From assembly GCA_936914845.1 (NCBI GenBank), contig CAKZGE010000004.1, forward strand, positions 248,001-312,000: 64,000 bases of DNA. The letters run 5' to 3'. Source of the DNA: an uncultured Chloracidobacterium sp. Lineage in GTDB: Bacteria > Acidobacteriota > Blastocatellia > Pyrinomonadales > Pyrinomonadaceae. Position 1 is the stretch's first letter, and the number at the start of each line of letters is the position of its first letter. This document shows positions 24,609 to 33,571 of the stretch, one piece after another. The notes under the pieces are model-generated. The model was given only the letters and a program-made list of their open reading frames with translations. It had not been told where the DNA came from and made no database searches. Position numbers and translations under genes: made by a program.

Positions 24609-26776
24609 GCTTTGCTTTTACCGGCATAGCGTCGATAGACGATGTCCGGCGTTTCGAGATTGTGCCCGGCCTTTATATTCACGGCCAGACGTATAAATTG
24701 AGACATTGACCAAGCCAACGGGGTAGCCGAGCCGGTTCCTTTTCCAAATGTTAGCGGCGGCATAAATTGAAGATCCGGCGTTGTCGGTATTTCGCGGCGG
24801 CTCCAGACCTGTTCGGGCAGCATTAACGCCTCGCCCGTCATTCCGAGCATGGTCTTTAGACGCATTTCCGCCGGCCGTAAACACTCACGGTCTTTCGCCG
24901 AAGGCGTTCTATCCAAAGGGCCTGCGTCGCTTTCCGGACACTTTGCTAATTCATATTGGCCTCGTTCGCCCGTCAAAAGCACCCACAAATGCCCCTTTCC
25001 GCGCCATGTTGCGTCCCAATTCCAACGTTTTCCATCAAAAGTTTCGCCGTAACCGTCGTTATTGTATCGGTAAAAACCATCGCCGAAGGGCGTTTGTACT
25101 CGCAGCTTTTCATCAACGACCTTCAATGACCGAACAATGAGCGGATCGTCCGCCCTTTTGATACCGAAACGAACAAGTTCCAAAAAACCGGCATCGACGA
25201 TCTCGCGTTCGTCAAAAGTTCCTGCGCCATTGTTCAATTCTATTTTGTCGCCGGCATCGGGATCTCCATTGGCGGTCAGACGCAGATAATAGTTGCCGTC
25301 GCCGTATTTCCCCGTTGTTGTGGCGGTGAGCTTTTCAACATTTGATTCCCACTCATCCGCCTTGGCGAGCCATCTTTCGGCGGCGTCTTTATCGCCATTG
25401 ATGCGGGCTATTTCGGCGGCACACACCAGCCCGGCGATCTCCGCCGCGATAGTTGACGGAGAATATCCGGCCTCTTCTTCCCAACGTTCTTGTTGTGTTC
25501 GCGGGCCGGTTTTGGCGATATAATCGGCCGACCTTTTAATATGGTTTTCGTAGGTCTTTTTGTCTGTTCTGCCGAGCTGGTAAGCAAGGATCAAAGGGTA
25601 TGAAACTTCGTCCAACTGGATCGAATCCCCGACGGTACGGCCGTCCAGCCAAGAGATCTGCGGAAAACTGCCGTCTTCTCTCTGCTGATACTTAAATAAA
25701 TAATCGAGGGAACGAAGAGCGGCTGCTTTATCGCCCAAAGCCATATGGGCGGTCGCTACGTGATAAAGATCGCGAGACCAAACTAGATGGTAACCGCTAG
25801 TCACATTGTTGCCGTTTATTCCGCCTCCCCACGGAGTTGAAAGGGAAGCGACGCTGGCTCCCGGATAGGTTTTATCTTCCTGAGCCTTCAGGACCATCGC
25901 GGCCATTACAAACTGGTCGCGGTAGATCCCATCAATTTCGGGCAATGACAACGCATATTTTTTCCATTGGCCGTCGTATTCCGCCCGAAGTCTTGCAAAT
26001 CCGAGCTTGAGCGAAGCGGCTGCGGCCCGCTCCGCCTGCTTTTCGTTTTCTCCGAAGCCTAAGGCAAGCGTAAATGATGCCGGTTTGGCCACTTTTGCAG
26101 CCAACACGACATTGCCGGAGCCGGCAGAACGATCGGCATTTGGGATCTTTCCGAAAGATCGAAGAGCCGTCAGCGGATCTGAAGAACCAAAATAGCCGGC
26201 GGTCAGATCTTCGAGCTTCGTCGAAGCGAGAAGTGCTGCGGCAATGTTTTTCTCGACGGCCACTAGCGATCGCTGTCGCGCAAAGCCGCGGTCGTCCATA
26301 CCGCTGTTGTTTATAGAGGGGTCGAAATAGATATACAGCTCCAAACCGGGCGTTTTAGTTTCAAATTCGACCTGAATCAAAACGACCGGGCGTTTCGGGT
26401 CGGTGATGTAGGTTTTAGTTATCTTCCATTCGCCGGACTTTGCGGTATTTATTTGCTGAAAGGTAAGCGAATCTTTTTTCAGAGAAACAACGCGGTGGTT
26501 CGCATCGTCGCGTTCGGTTCGTGCGGTTTTAGTTCGCGGATCGACCACGATGAATTGCAGGGCATTCACATTTGCGGTATCTACTTGCGGATAAAAGACC
26601 TCGGTCAACATCCCATTAGCAAGTGTGAACCATACCTTTGAATCCGAAGCAGCAGATGTTCCGACAGCTTGTTTGCCGGCACTTTGCCATTGGGCATCAA
26701 GGCCGGGGCCGCCCGCAGCAAATTGACCGAAACAATTACCTGCCAGCAGAAGCAGTATGGCCAAGATTTTTTTCAT
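24599..26776 (-). CDS. Secreted GH15 glucoamylase/glucodextranase-like enzyme
   Basis: The 725-residue product has a signal peptide (KKILAILLLLAGNCFG) and the architecture of bacterial GH15 enzymes, which release glucose from the non-reducing end of alpha-glucans. Residues about 20-280 form the N-terminal beta-sandwich (ANGMLTEVFYPQVDTANVNA). The (alpha/alpha)6 catalytic barrel then includes GYHLVWSRDLYHVATAHMAL, and the likely general acid Glu lies in QERWEEEAGYSPSTIAAEIA. The second catalytic Glu is probably in WVLLTGERGQYEL. It should act in the periplasm or outside the cell. Its ATG overlaps the stop of the upstream metallo-hydrolase gene, so the two are co-translated. Confidence 0.9.
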   Translation of the reverse strand: MKKILAILLLLAGNCFGQFAAGGPGLDAQWQSAGKQAVGTSAASDSKVWFTLANGMLTEVFYPQVDTANVNALQFIVVDPRTKTARTERDDANHRVVSLKKDSLTFQQINTAKSGEWKITKTYITDPKRPVVLIQVEFETKTPGLELYIYFDPSINNSGMDDRGFARQRSLVAVEKNIAAALLASTKLEDLTAGYFGSSDPLTALRSFGKIPNADRSAGSGNVVLAAKVAKPASFTLALGFGENEKQAERAAAASLKLGFARLRAEYDGQWKKYALSLPEIDGIYRDQFVMAAMVLKAQEDKTYPGASVASLSTPWGGGINGNNVTSGYHLVWSRDLYHVATAHMALGDKAAALRSLDYLFKYQQREDGSFPQISWLDGRTVGDSIQLDEVSYPLILAYQLGRTDKKTYENHIKRSADYIAKTGPRTQQERWEEEAGYSPSTIAAEIAGLVCAAEIARINGDKDAAERWLAKADEWESNVEKLTATTTGKYGDGNYYLRLTANGDPDAGDKIELNNGAGTFDEREIVDAGFLELVRFGIKRADDPLIVRSLKVVDEKLRVQTPFGDGFYRYNNDGYGETFDGKRWNWDATWRGKGHLWVLLTGERGQYELAKCPESDAGPLDRTPSAKDRECLRPAEMRLKTMLGMTGEALMLPEQVWSRREIPTTPDLQFMPPLTFGKGTGSATPLAWSMSQFIRLAVNIKAGHNLETPDIVYRRYAGKSKAQN

Positions 26777-27894
26777 TTCGCAGCACCTCCGTCGGTCGAA
26801 ATATGTTCATTGATCGTGATCACTTTTAGTTTGTCAGTAAGGCCGGCTTTTTCAGCCTCTAGCCGCAATGCTCTGATCGGTTCGTTTGGCGGCTCGTCTG
26901 AAAGGTCAAAGCGGCCGTAATGCATCGGGACCAGATTTTTAGCTCCGATGTCTTTAAATGCCTTTATCGCATCGATCGGCGAATTGTGGTTCGGTTCCAT
27001 GAACCAACGCGGTTCATAAGCTCCGATACCGATCAGAAAATAGTCGATCTGAGGAAATATTGAGCCCACTTCGCTGTAATGATCTCCGTAGCCGCTGTCG
27101 CCTCCGAAATATATCGAGGTTTTGTCCGACCTAATAACATACCCGCCCCATAAACGCCGATTCGTATCAAATAACCCTCGTCGCGACCAATGGCGGACGG
27201 GCACAAAAAATATCTCAACCTTTCCGCTTCGATGATCGAATTTCTGATACCAGCCGGCCGTGCTGACACCATTGGACGGTGTCTTCCAATCATTGAAGAG
27301 GTCGTCCATGCCAAGGCCGCCTAAAAAAACAGCGTTGGGGAATCTATTGGCTATCGCCTTCAAGGTCGGTTCATCGGTATGATCCCGATGGTCGTGTGAA
27401 AGCAAGATCAGGTCAACATTTTTGATCTGGTCAAGCGGCGATACAACGCTGACATATTCTTTTATGTAGGCCGGTTGTCCGAAAACAGGGTCGAGCAGCA
27501 TTGAAACCCCGTTCAACCTGATGAAAAAAGATGCGTGGCCAAGCCACAATATGCCATCGCCATTGCCGGCGAGGAATTCTTTCGGATCTTTGACCGGCAG
27601 CCTTTCGGTATCCGCAAGTTTCTTTTCAGCATACGGATTTCGCGACAACGTCCACCTTAACAGATCGGCCGTTTTGCCGATAAACGGGTATTGGACGTTC
27701 ACAAACCGGCCGCGGGAATCGATAGGCGTGCCCGGCCAACCGGGTTTGATCGTCTCCAATGAGGGATCTTTGACGTAACTTTCAGCTGCGGTCATGTCGT
27801 GGTCCGTCCAAAGCACAATGGCTGTCAATACACCGATGAGAGCAAAAACGACAATTCCGAACCATTTGCCGATCTTTCCAAGCCTTTTAAGCAT
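26773..27894 (-). CDS. Membrane-anchored MBL-fold hydrolase (NAPE-PLD/UlaG-like)
   Basis: The 373-residue protein has one N-terminal transmembrane helix (FGIVVFALIGVLTAIVLW) and a metallo-beta-lactamase domain facing the periplasm. The zinc motif is SHDHRDHTDEPTLKAI; other ligands are likely the His in PVRHWSRR, the Asp in YFGGDSGYGDHY and the His in LVPMHYGRFD. NGVSMLLDPVFGQ and the Trp-Leu-Gly-His-Ala start of the domain (WLGHASFFIRL) match the NAPE-PLD branch, which cleaves phospholipid phosphodiesters. The actual substrate is unknown. Its TGA overlaps the ATG of the glucoamylase gene. Confidence 0.85.
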   Translation of the reverse strand: MLKRLGKIGKWFGIVVFALIGVLTAIVLWTDHDMTAAESYVKDPSLETIKPGWPGTPIDSRGRFVNVQYPFIGKTADLLRWTLSRNPYAEKKLADTERLPVKDPKEFLAGNGDGILWLGHASFFIRLNGVSMLLDPVFGQPAYIKEYVSVVSPLDQIKNVDLILLSHDHRDHTDEPTLKAIANRFPNAVFLGGLGMDDLFNDWKTPSNGVSTAGWYQKFDHRSGKVEIFFVPVRHWSRRGLFDTNRRLWGGYVIRSDKTSIYFGGDSGYGDHYSEVGSIFPQIDYFLIGIGAYEPRWFMEPNHNSPIDAIKAFKDIGAKNLVPMHYGRFDLSDEPPNEPIRALRLEAEKAGLTDKLKVITINEHISTDGGAAK

Positions 27895-27981
27895 ATTGGA
27901 TAAATAAAAACGAGACCTAAAATATTGACAGTTTAGCTTTTTTGGATGGAATTGTGTATTTTTGCATATCGAGATCTAGGT

Positions 27982-27987
27982 TATACT
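27982..27987 (+). promoter_or_regulatory. -10 box of the helicase-like gene promoter
   Basis: TATACT ends nine bases before the ATG at 27997, with no ribosome-binding site in between. Transcription would begin about three bases before the start codon. A TTTGCA at 27961-27966 is a possible, closely spaced -35 box. Confidence 0.45.
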
Positions 27988-27996
27988 TTAAGCTAA

Positions 27997-29862
27997 ATGG
28001 ATCAACGTTCGGCAGAGATCTCTCCGCACAAGTTAATTTCATCTCTTCGCGGGTTCGGCCTGTTGCCGGCGATCATCTTTATGCCAACCCGCCGAAAGTG
28101 TGATGAATCGGCTCTGGAAGTTGCAAATGACCGTTCGCAGCCGGCGGACGCTGAAAAGCAGATCAAGCGTCAAGAGATGTTCGATGCCTATTCAGCGGAA
28201 AATCCGGAGATAAAAGATCATAAGCACGCCAAGATATTGTTGAACGCGGGTGTTGCGGCTCATCATGCCGGCCATATTCCGGCCTGGAAACTGCTTATTG
28301 AAAAGATGATGTCCGCCGGGTTGCTGAATGCGATCTTCGCCACTTCGACCGTCGCGGCAGGTGTCGATTTTCCGGCCCGCACTGTGGTCATCACAAACGC
28401 CGATACGCGTGGAAATGACGGTTGGCGGCCGCTGAGGGCCAGCGAATTGCAGCAAATGACGGGAAGGGCCGGGCGGCGCGGGCGGGATCTGGTCGGTTTT
28501 GTTGTTTTGGTGCCGAGCCAATTTCAAGATCCGAAAAAGATCGCCGAATTGCTGAAAGCCCCGCCTGACCCGCTGGAAAGCCAATTTCGCTCGACCTACA
28601 CTAGTCTTTTGAATCTTCTCGATGCTTTCAAAAGTTTCGATCAAGTTCGTGAAATAGCCCAGAAGAGTTTTGCTTTTCGCTCGACATCGCACCGTATTGA
28701 TAAGATAGCTCGCGAAAAGGCACGCCAGGAAGCCGAGCTCGACGAAAAGCTGGCAGGAAATAGTTTTGATCTGACGACGGCGGATATCAATGCGATCAGC
28801 TTTTTATTGCGGGTGCGCGAAAGGCTTGTTGATATATCACCATTTTCGCGGGCGGAGCTTCGGGCAGGGTGGCTTCGGGAAAATGTCCAAGTGGGCCGAA
28901 TTGTTACGACATCCCGCGGCGGAAAGCGCTATTTTATGGTCCTTGGTGTACATGGCGATACCATCTCTGCGATGCGCGACGACGGACAAGGTGCGAATTT
29001 TGCCCTTGACCGCGTGACCAGGATCTACCCGAACAACCTTTCCATCAGCAATCGAAATATCGAAAAGGCTTTTTTTGAAGTTTACGAAGGCCGCAGCCGA
29101 GCGTTGACGGAGCCGAAACTGACGACGCATAAGGACGAACGCAATGCGGCGGCGGACATCATCGACAGGTTGATCGCTCAATTTGCTAACGCCGGGGGCG
29201 ACGACATCAAGCTCGCGGAATTCTACCAATTGGTCCGCAGTACGGCGGACAATGCGGAGCTGGCCGCCCGCACGGCAAGAGATATTGAAAACCTGTACGA
29301 ACAGATCTGGCTGCCGTTCGAGCGGCGGGCAAAGGTGCTTGACCATTTTGGCTATTTGGATTTTGCGGCGGAGCGGGTCACCGAAAGCGGTAAATGGCTG
29401 GCGGACGTTCGAGTCGATCGGACGCTGCTGGTCGGGGAAGCTTTGCGACGCGGCCTGTTCGACGAACTTGAGCCGGCGGCGGCGGCGGGCCTAATGGCAT
29501 CTTTAGCGGCGGATTCGGACCGCAGCTACGGCGAGCTTTACCTTTCAGACCAGTTGCTGGATATCATTTCGCAACTCGAACCTATTGTTTGGGAAGTTTC
29601 AAAGATCGAATGGAAATTCGGCATAACACCCACCGAGGAGCTGAATATGTCCGCCGCTGCGGCAGCCGAATGGTGGGCAGGCGGAGCCGCGTGGCAAGAG
29701 ATCGTTTCTCGCAGCAAAGCCGAAGAAGGCGACCTGTTCCGTTTGTTTGCTAGAACGGCTGAGGCATTGATGCAGATAGCCCATGTCCATTCCGCTAATT
29801 CGAAAGCGGCTTCCGTCGCCCGAACGGCCGCCGACCGGATGCTTCGCGAGCCGGTTCGTTAG
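27997..29862 (+). CDS. Ski2-like helicase lacking the first RecA domain
   Basis: The 621-residue protein resembles the second half of Ski2/Mtr4/HelY-type RNA helicases. It begins directly with motif IV (GLLPAIIFMPTRRKCDESAL), then GVAAHHAGHIPAWK, motif V (FATSTVAAGVDFPARTVVI) and motif VI (LQQMTGRAGRRGRD). The rest fits the winged-helix and helical-bundle region (LAGNSFDLTTADINAISFLL, then a ratchet-like C terminus). Walker A and DEAH motifs, normally about 300 residues upstream, are absent, and only 102 bases separate it from the divergent neighbour. It may be a natural truncated family, a protein needing a separate partner, or a deletion product with an intact frame. A promoter-like TATACT precedes it. 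Confidence 0.75.
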   Translation: MDQRSAEISPHKLISSLRGFGLLPAIIFMPTRRKCDESALEVANDRSQPADAEKQIKRQEMFDAYSAENPEIKDHKHAKILLNAGVAAHHAGHIPAWKLLIEKMMSAGLLNAIFATSTVAAGVDFPARTVVITNADTRGNDGWRPLRASELQQMTGRAGRRGRDLVGFVVLVPSQFQDPKKIAELLKAPPDPLESQFRSTYTSLLNLLDAFKSFDQVREIAQKSFAFRSTSHRIDKIAREKARQEAELDEKLAGNSFDLTTADINAISFLLRVRERLVDISPFSRAELRAGWLRENVQVGRIVTTSRGGKRYFMVLGVHGDTISAMRDDGQGANFALDRVTRIYPNNLSISNRNIEKAFFEVYEGRSRALTEPKLTTHKDERNAAADIIDRLIAQFANAGGDDIKLAEFYQLVRSTADNAELAARTARDIENLYEQIWLPFERRAKVLDHFGYLDFAAERVTESGKWLADVRVDRTLLVGEALRRGLFDELEPAAAAGLMASLAADSDRSYGELYLSDQLLDIISQLEPIVWEVSKIEWKFGITPTEELNMSAAAAAEWWAGGAAWQEIVSRSKAEEGDLFRLFARTAEALMQIAHVHSANSKAASVARTAADRMLREPVR

Positions 29863-29864
29863 AA

Positions 29865-31433
29865 TTATTTGAGATTGACCAATATGGTTCCCATCATTCC
29901 GTATTCTGAGACGGTTCGCCGTTCCATGCCGTTCAAATTGAATCTTGTTTCGGTCAAATAAGTAACGGGAAAGTTCTCTTCCGCATTCTTTCGTTCCGAC
30001 AAAGCATCGACGATCTTGGCGGCGACCTCGCTGTCTTTGCCAAAGGTGACCGACGAAGCTTTTGCCTCCATGAACATTTTGTTATTTAAAGCTTCGCCCG
30101 TTTTTGTGCCGAGACATTTTGCCACGCTGTCGGCATCGCCAAGGATCAGAATGTCGCCTAATATCGCCGCGGCGAGGTCGCCATCGTCCGACCGCCAAAC
30201 GTCGGCATCGCCGATCTTTTCCGGCGTTCTGGAAAGCGACAACTCTTTGGCCAATGAAGACCGCATTCTATCTTTGTCGCGAATGGTGGTAATAACGACG
30301 ACATCATTGCCTTCGGCATCAAATTTTGCGGTTACAATGTGCGGCCCGACACTGCTTAGAAAAGCCTCGTCCTGTTCGACCCCGTACGGTTCGAACAAGC
30401 TGGACGAAAAGCCCGCGATCAGAGCACCGCTCATTTGATCAGTGCTCTTTTGCCCGGTCAAAACGACGCTTCGCCAGGCGACCTGCGGGTCTTTTATGCC
30501 ATATCGTGTTGCCGAAACAACGCCGGCGGGGACGAGGGCGGTCAAGGCAGCATCAGACCCGTCGCCGGGAGCCATCGTTTCGGCAAACAGCCGAGCTGTA
30601 TCGCCGGTGCCGCTGACGACAAAGCGATCATCAATGCCGCCTTCAACAGCCGTCGCGGTCCATTTCACGTCATTTACGGCACCACGGATCATTTGCGGGA
30701 GAACGCGTGCGATAAAGCTCTGCACTTCGCCTTCTTCACCTCCGGTCATTGCGAACTGTATTCCGACCAGGTTTGATATCTGGGCGACGCCGTCGGGCGA
30801 TATGTAAGCTGATGCAAGCGTTCCCTGGCTGTCGTCGTACGGTTTTAGGCCTTCGGCCTCGCCCCGTTTAACGGCAAGGCATTTTTCGATCGCAGATTCA
30901 TCGTTGCCAAAAAAGATGACGCTGCCGTTGACCAAGGCAAAAGCCTTGCGGCCATCTTCTGCGGTCCACACAAAATATCTTCCGTCGGGCCTATCATTTG
31001 TCTCAAGTTCGATGCCGCCGCCATAGCGTTCGTTCACGAATTCGCCCAAACGTTCTTCCGTAAACTTCAATGCCTGATAATTCCAGGCGTTGGTTTCGAC
31101 AATGGCGACGAACCGCGGCTGAAAGTTCAAAACCGAGGATTCGTGGTCCACGGGTGATTCGGAGGTTTCAAAGCCGGTGACGGCTACCGCCAGGCGGATG
31201 CCGTTCAGAGCGGAAAGATCAGGCTGTGAGCGGCTCAGGTGTTTGAACGACGGAGCGGCGGTCAGCGCCGACATCGCTTTTCCGAGATCATCGGATCGTA
31301 GATACGCCAGCGAATCTGCGGGCACCCACAACCGAACATCGGCCGGTTTTGAACCGCACGAAAGCGTAAATAAGATCAGGGTCACAACCGCCAGTAAAAT
31401 ATATCTATTCATCTTTTTCAGGGCCTTCGGCAT
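29865..31433 (-). CDS. Large lipoprotein of unknown function (DUF3352-like)
   Basis: The product of about 522 residues has a type II signal peptide (YILLAVVTLILFTLSC) and should be anchored in a membrane through the Cys. The mature protein opens with VRLWVPADSLAYLRSDDLGK and PSFKHLSRSQPDLSALNGIR, a pattern like the DUF3352 family of secreted proteins. Sheet-rich repeats follow (GRYFVWTAEDGRKAFALVNG, DVWRSDDGDLAAAILGDILI). Two starts are reasonable, 31433 and 31412, and neither has a clear ribosome-binding site. It ends two bases after the convergent helicase-like gene and is divergent from the reductase at 31470. No function assigned. Confidence 0.7.
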   Translation of the reverse strand: MPKALKKMNRYILLAVVTLILFTLSCGSKPADVRLWVPADSLAYLRSDDLGKAMSALTAAPSFKHLSRSQPDLSALNGIRLAVAVTGFETSESPVDHESSVLNFQPRFVAIVETNAWNYQALKFTEERLGEFVNERYGGGIELETNDRPDGRYFVWTAEDGRKAFALVNGSVIFFGNDESAIEKCLAVKRGEAEGLKPYDDSQGTLASAYISPDGVAQISNLVGIQFAMTGGEEGEVQSFIARVLPQMIRGAVNDVKWTATAVEGGIDDRFVVSGTGDTARLFAETMAPGDGSDAALTALVPAGVVSATRYGIKDPQVAWRSVVLTGQKSTDQMSGALIAGFSSSLFEPYGVEQDEAFLSSVGPHIVTAKFDAEGNDVVVITTIRDKDRMRSSLAKELSLSRTPEKIGDADVWRSDDGDLAAAILGDILILGDADSVAKCLGTKTGEALNNKMFMEAKASSVTFGKDSEVAAKIVDALSERKNAEENFPVTYLTETRFNLNGMERRTVSEYGMMGTILVNLK

Positions 31434-31455
31434 TCTGCTCTTGCGGGTTTCGTCT

Positions 31456-31463
31456 GCTATTAT
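31456..31463 (+). promoter_or_regulatory. Extended -10 promoter of the dienoyl-CoA reductase gene
   Basis: TGCTATTAT (31456-31463 covers the core) is an extended -10 element whose last T is seven bases before the A of the ATG at 31470. Transcription would therefore start on the start codon itself, giving a leaderless message; no ribosome-binding site is present. Confidence 0.55.
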
Positions 31464-31469
31464 TTCCAA

Positions 31470-32252
31470 ATGAACAAAACCTTCGCTGAAGACATTTTAC
31501 AAGGCAAGACCGCTTTTGTAACGGGCGGCGGCACCGGAATAACCGGCGGCATCGCTCGGACATTTGCCCGCTACGGAGCGAATGTGGCGATAATAAGCCG
31601 CAAGGAAGAGAATCTGGTCGCTCAACAGCAGTTCATTCAAGAGAACGGCGGCCAATGTTTAGCGGTCGCTGCCGATGTTCGCGATTTTGATGCCGTAAGC
31701 AAAGCGGTCGAGCAAACCGCGGAGCGTTTCGGCAAGATCGACATCGTTGTCAACGGAGCGGCGGGCAACTTTCTGGCCCCGGCCGAAGAGCTGTCTGCCA
31801 ATGGATTCGGCACCGTGATCGATATCGACACGAAAGGTACATTCAATGTTTGCCGGGCCGCTTTTCAAGAGCTGAAACGTTCGCGGGGACAGATCTTGAA
31901 TATCTCAGCCACGCTGCATTACCTTGCCACGCCGCTGCAGATCCATGTTTCGGCGGCCAAAGCCGGTGTTGACGCCATTACCCGAAATCTGTCGGTCGAA
32001 TGGGGCAGATATGGCATTCGTGTGAACGGAATTGCTCCCGGGCCGATCGAGGATACCGAAGGTATCCGCCGCCTTTTAGCTCCGGAGCTCAAGGAAAAGT
32101 TGTTGCGCCGCATCGCTCTCGGCCGTATGGGCAAGATCGAGGATATCGAAAATGCCGCAGTCTTTCTAGTTTCTGATGCCGCCGCGTACATAACCGGGGT
32201 GACGCTGGTGGTCGATGGCGGCCAATGGTACCAGGGAACGAGTTTTATGTAG
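31470..32252 (+). CDS. 2,4-dienoyl-CoA reductase-type short-chain dehydrogenase
   Basis: The 260-residue SDR uses NADPH to reduce 2,4-dienoyl-CoA during breakdown of polyunsaturated fatty acids. The cofactor loop is FVTGGGTGITGGIARTFARY. The DECR hallmark NGAAGNFLAPAEELSANGF with DIDTKGTFNVCRAAF follows. As in this branch of the family, the usual SDR Tyr-x-x-x-Lys is replaced by HVSAAKAGVDAITRNL with the Lys retained, and the C-terminal GVTLVVDGGQWYQG is typical. It is transcribed from an apparently leaderless promoter. No other beta-oxidation gene is adjacent. Confidence 0.88.
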   Translation: MNKTFAEDILQGKTAFVTGGGTGITGGIARTFARYGANVAIISRKEENLVAQQQFIQENGGQCLAVAADVRDFDAVSKAVEQTAERFGKIDIVVNGAAGNFLAPAEELSANGFGTVIDIDTKGTFNVCRAAFQELKRSRGQILNISATLHYLATPLQIHVSAAKAGVDAITRNLSVEWGRYGIRVNGIAPGPIEDTEGIRRLLAPELKEKLLRRIALGRMGKIEDIENAAVFLVSDAAAYITGVTLVVDGGQWYQGTSFM

Positions 32253-32315
32253 TCATGGAACGAGCGGACACTCTTGTTCTCATCACCGCTGTCTGATGGC
32301 TGAAGGACATCGATT

Positions 32316-32526
32316 CAATAGCGTCGGGTGTTACCCGACGTGCAAGCAGCGAATCGTTCCGTAACTGAAGGGGACGCATCAGAACAACATATAATTGCTC
32401 GCCTTTCAGGGAGCGAGCGACTTCTTTGACCGTTTCGTCGGGTGTTACCCGACGCTATTGAGTTTTTCCCTTTCAGGGAATCCGCCGCCCGCCATTGCAG
32501 GTTTATATGCCGCTCCGACGGAGCTA
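32316..32526. repeat. Cluster of palindromes in REPIN-like arrangement
   Basis: Two copies of a perfect 8-bp-stem hairpin (CGTCGGGT, GTT, ACCCGACG) lie at 32322-32340 and 32436-32454 in opposite orientation. With their flanking CAATAG/CTATTG bases they form 25-base inverted repeats that differ only in the loop. Further palindromes lie between and after them: GCTCGC/GCGAGC (32397-32418), TTCCCTTTCAGGGAA (32466-32480) and GCTCCG/CGGAGC (32512-32524). Paired inverted palindromes of this kind resemble REP doublets or REPINs mobilised by RAYT transposases. No transposase gene is in the window. The 500-base gap 32253-32757 has no coding region I can support. Confidence 0.6.
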
Positions 32527-32689
32527 GGACGTTAAACGGTAACGTTTTCTACAAATATACTGCTCCTAGCGACCAGAAGGATTTTAAGAACCCAGTCGCT
32601 ATCGCTCCCGGTTCTGACCCGGCGATGAGGCCCTCAACTGAACCGGACATTCTGCTCACTCCTGATCGCTCTCGGCTCTCACCCGCACA

Positions 32690-32738
32690 AAAATATGCCG
32701 CGGCCTGACTGTAGAAGCAGCCAAACTGCGGCATATCG
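32690..32738 (-). terminator. Intrinsic terminator of the outer-membrane barrel gene
   Basis: ATATGCCGC (32693-32701) and GCGGCATAT (32728-32736) form a perfect 9-bp stem. Read on the minus strand, the stem is followed by TTTTTG, and it lies about 20 bases after the stop of the gene at 32758. Confidence 0.7.
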
Positions 32739-32757
32739 GTTGGTGGATCAGCGAGGT

Positions 32758-33408
32758 TTATTTGAAAACGACGCCGACGCCGAAGCGAACGTTATTGTAG
32801 GTCTGGCCGTCGATGCGGATCGGGTTGTAATCGACCTGGATGGCGCGGAAATCGATCTTGTTGTTGATCTTGATATCCAAACCGCCGCCGAAAGCACCCG
32901 CAAAGCCGGTTTCGCCTGCGCTGCCGTTCAGGAAGCTGCAATCAGCACCGGTCGGGCAGACCGAATTGCTGATCTTGCTGCGGACGTGTCCGGCACCGAC
33001 CAAAGCATGAGCGAACGGTTTAAAACGTGTTTCGGTCGAATTGTCTTTGACCTGGACACCGCCGAGGAAATTGTAAACCGAATTCTTTGTGTCGAACGAA
33101 AGACGGCCGGAGGTTGTCGGGCCGGTCGGGATATCAAAGCTGTAAGAGGTGCTGTTATAAGCGCCGGAAATATCGCCTTTGATACCGAAATAACGGCTGA
33201 CATTGTAAACGGCGGCTGCTTCAAAGCCGTTGAAACCTTGGCGGTCTTTTATGAAATCGCCGAGATCGTCATCATCGCCGATGCCATTGTCCACACGCTG
33301 GTGCGAATAGCCAACGTAAAATTCGGCCTTTTTGTAATCATCAGTCTGAGCAAACGCTGCTGATGCAGTAAGTATTGCGAGGCACAGTGCTGCCAATATG
33401 TTTTTCAT
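32758..33408 (-). CDS. Outer-membrane beta-barrel protein (OmpA/porin-like)
   Basis: The 216-residue product has a signal peptide (NILAALCLAILTASAAFA) and a barrel of about eight strands. Alternating hydrophobic-aromatic strands are visible, for example AEFYVGYSHQRVD at the start of the mature part, FEAAAVYNVSRYFGIKGDIS, RFKPFAHALVGAGHVRSKI and the terminal VRFGVGVVFK ending in an aromatic residue, the usual sorting signal for barrel assembly. A CPTGADC loop suggests a disulfide. The ATG at 33408 starts the signal peptide; the weak AGGAG lies somewhat far upstream. Its job (channel, adhesion or structural) cannot be told from the sequence. Confidence 0.85.
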   Translation of the reverse strand: MKNILAALCLAILTASAAFAQTDDYKKAEFYVGYSHQRVDNGIGDDDDLGDFIKDRQGFNGFEAAAVYNVSRYFGIKGDISGAYNSTSYSFDIPTGPTTSGRLSFDTKNSVYNFLGGVQVKDNSTETRFKPFAHALVGAGHVRSKISNSVCPTGADCSFLNGSAGETGFAGAFGGGLDIKINNKIDFRAIQVDYNPIRIDGQTYNNVRFGVGVVFK

Positions 33409-33571
33409 AAAATAAATAAAACTCCTGTATAAAATTGTTTCCGTAAATGCAAAAAACTTCGTCAAACTAAATACGCGTAGTTTGGCGGAGAGAGATATCA
33501 CGACGTTACGGAGCGTGTGACAATTATGTTAGACGAATGTTACAGGCGACGGGTTGCAAGCGGTAAAAATT

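Noticed and set aside
32253..32757. A small coding gene within the palindrome-rich gap
   Set aside because: Short frames there (for example near 32442-32708) run through the palindromes, lack start signals and give no protein-like pattern.
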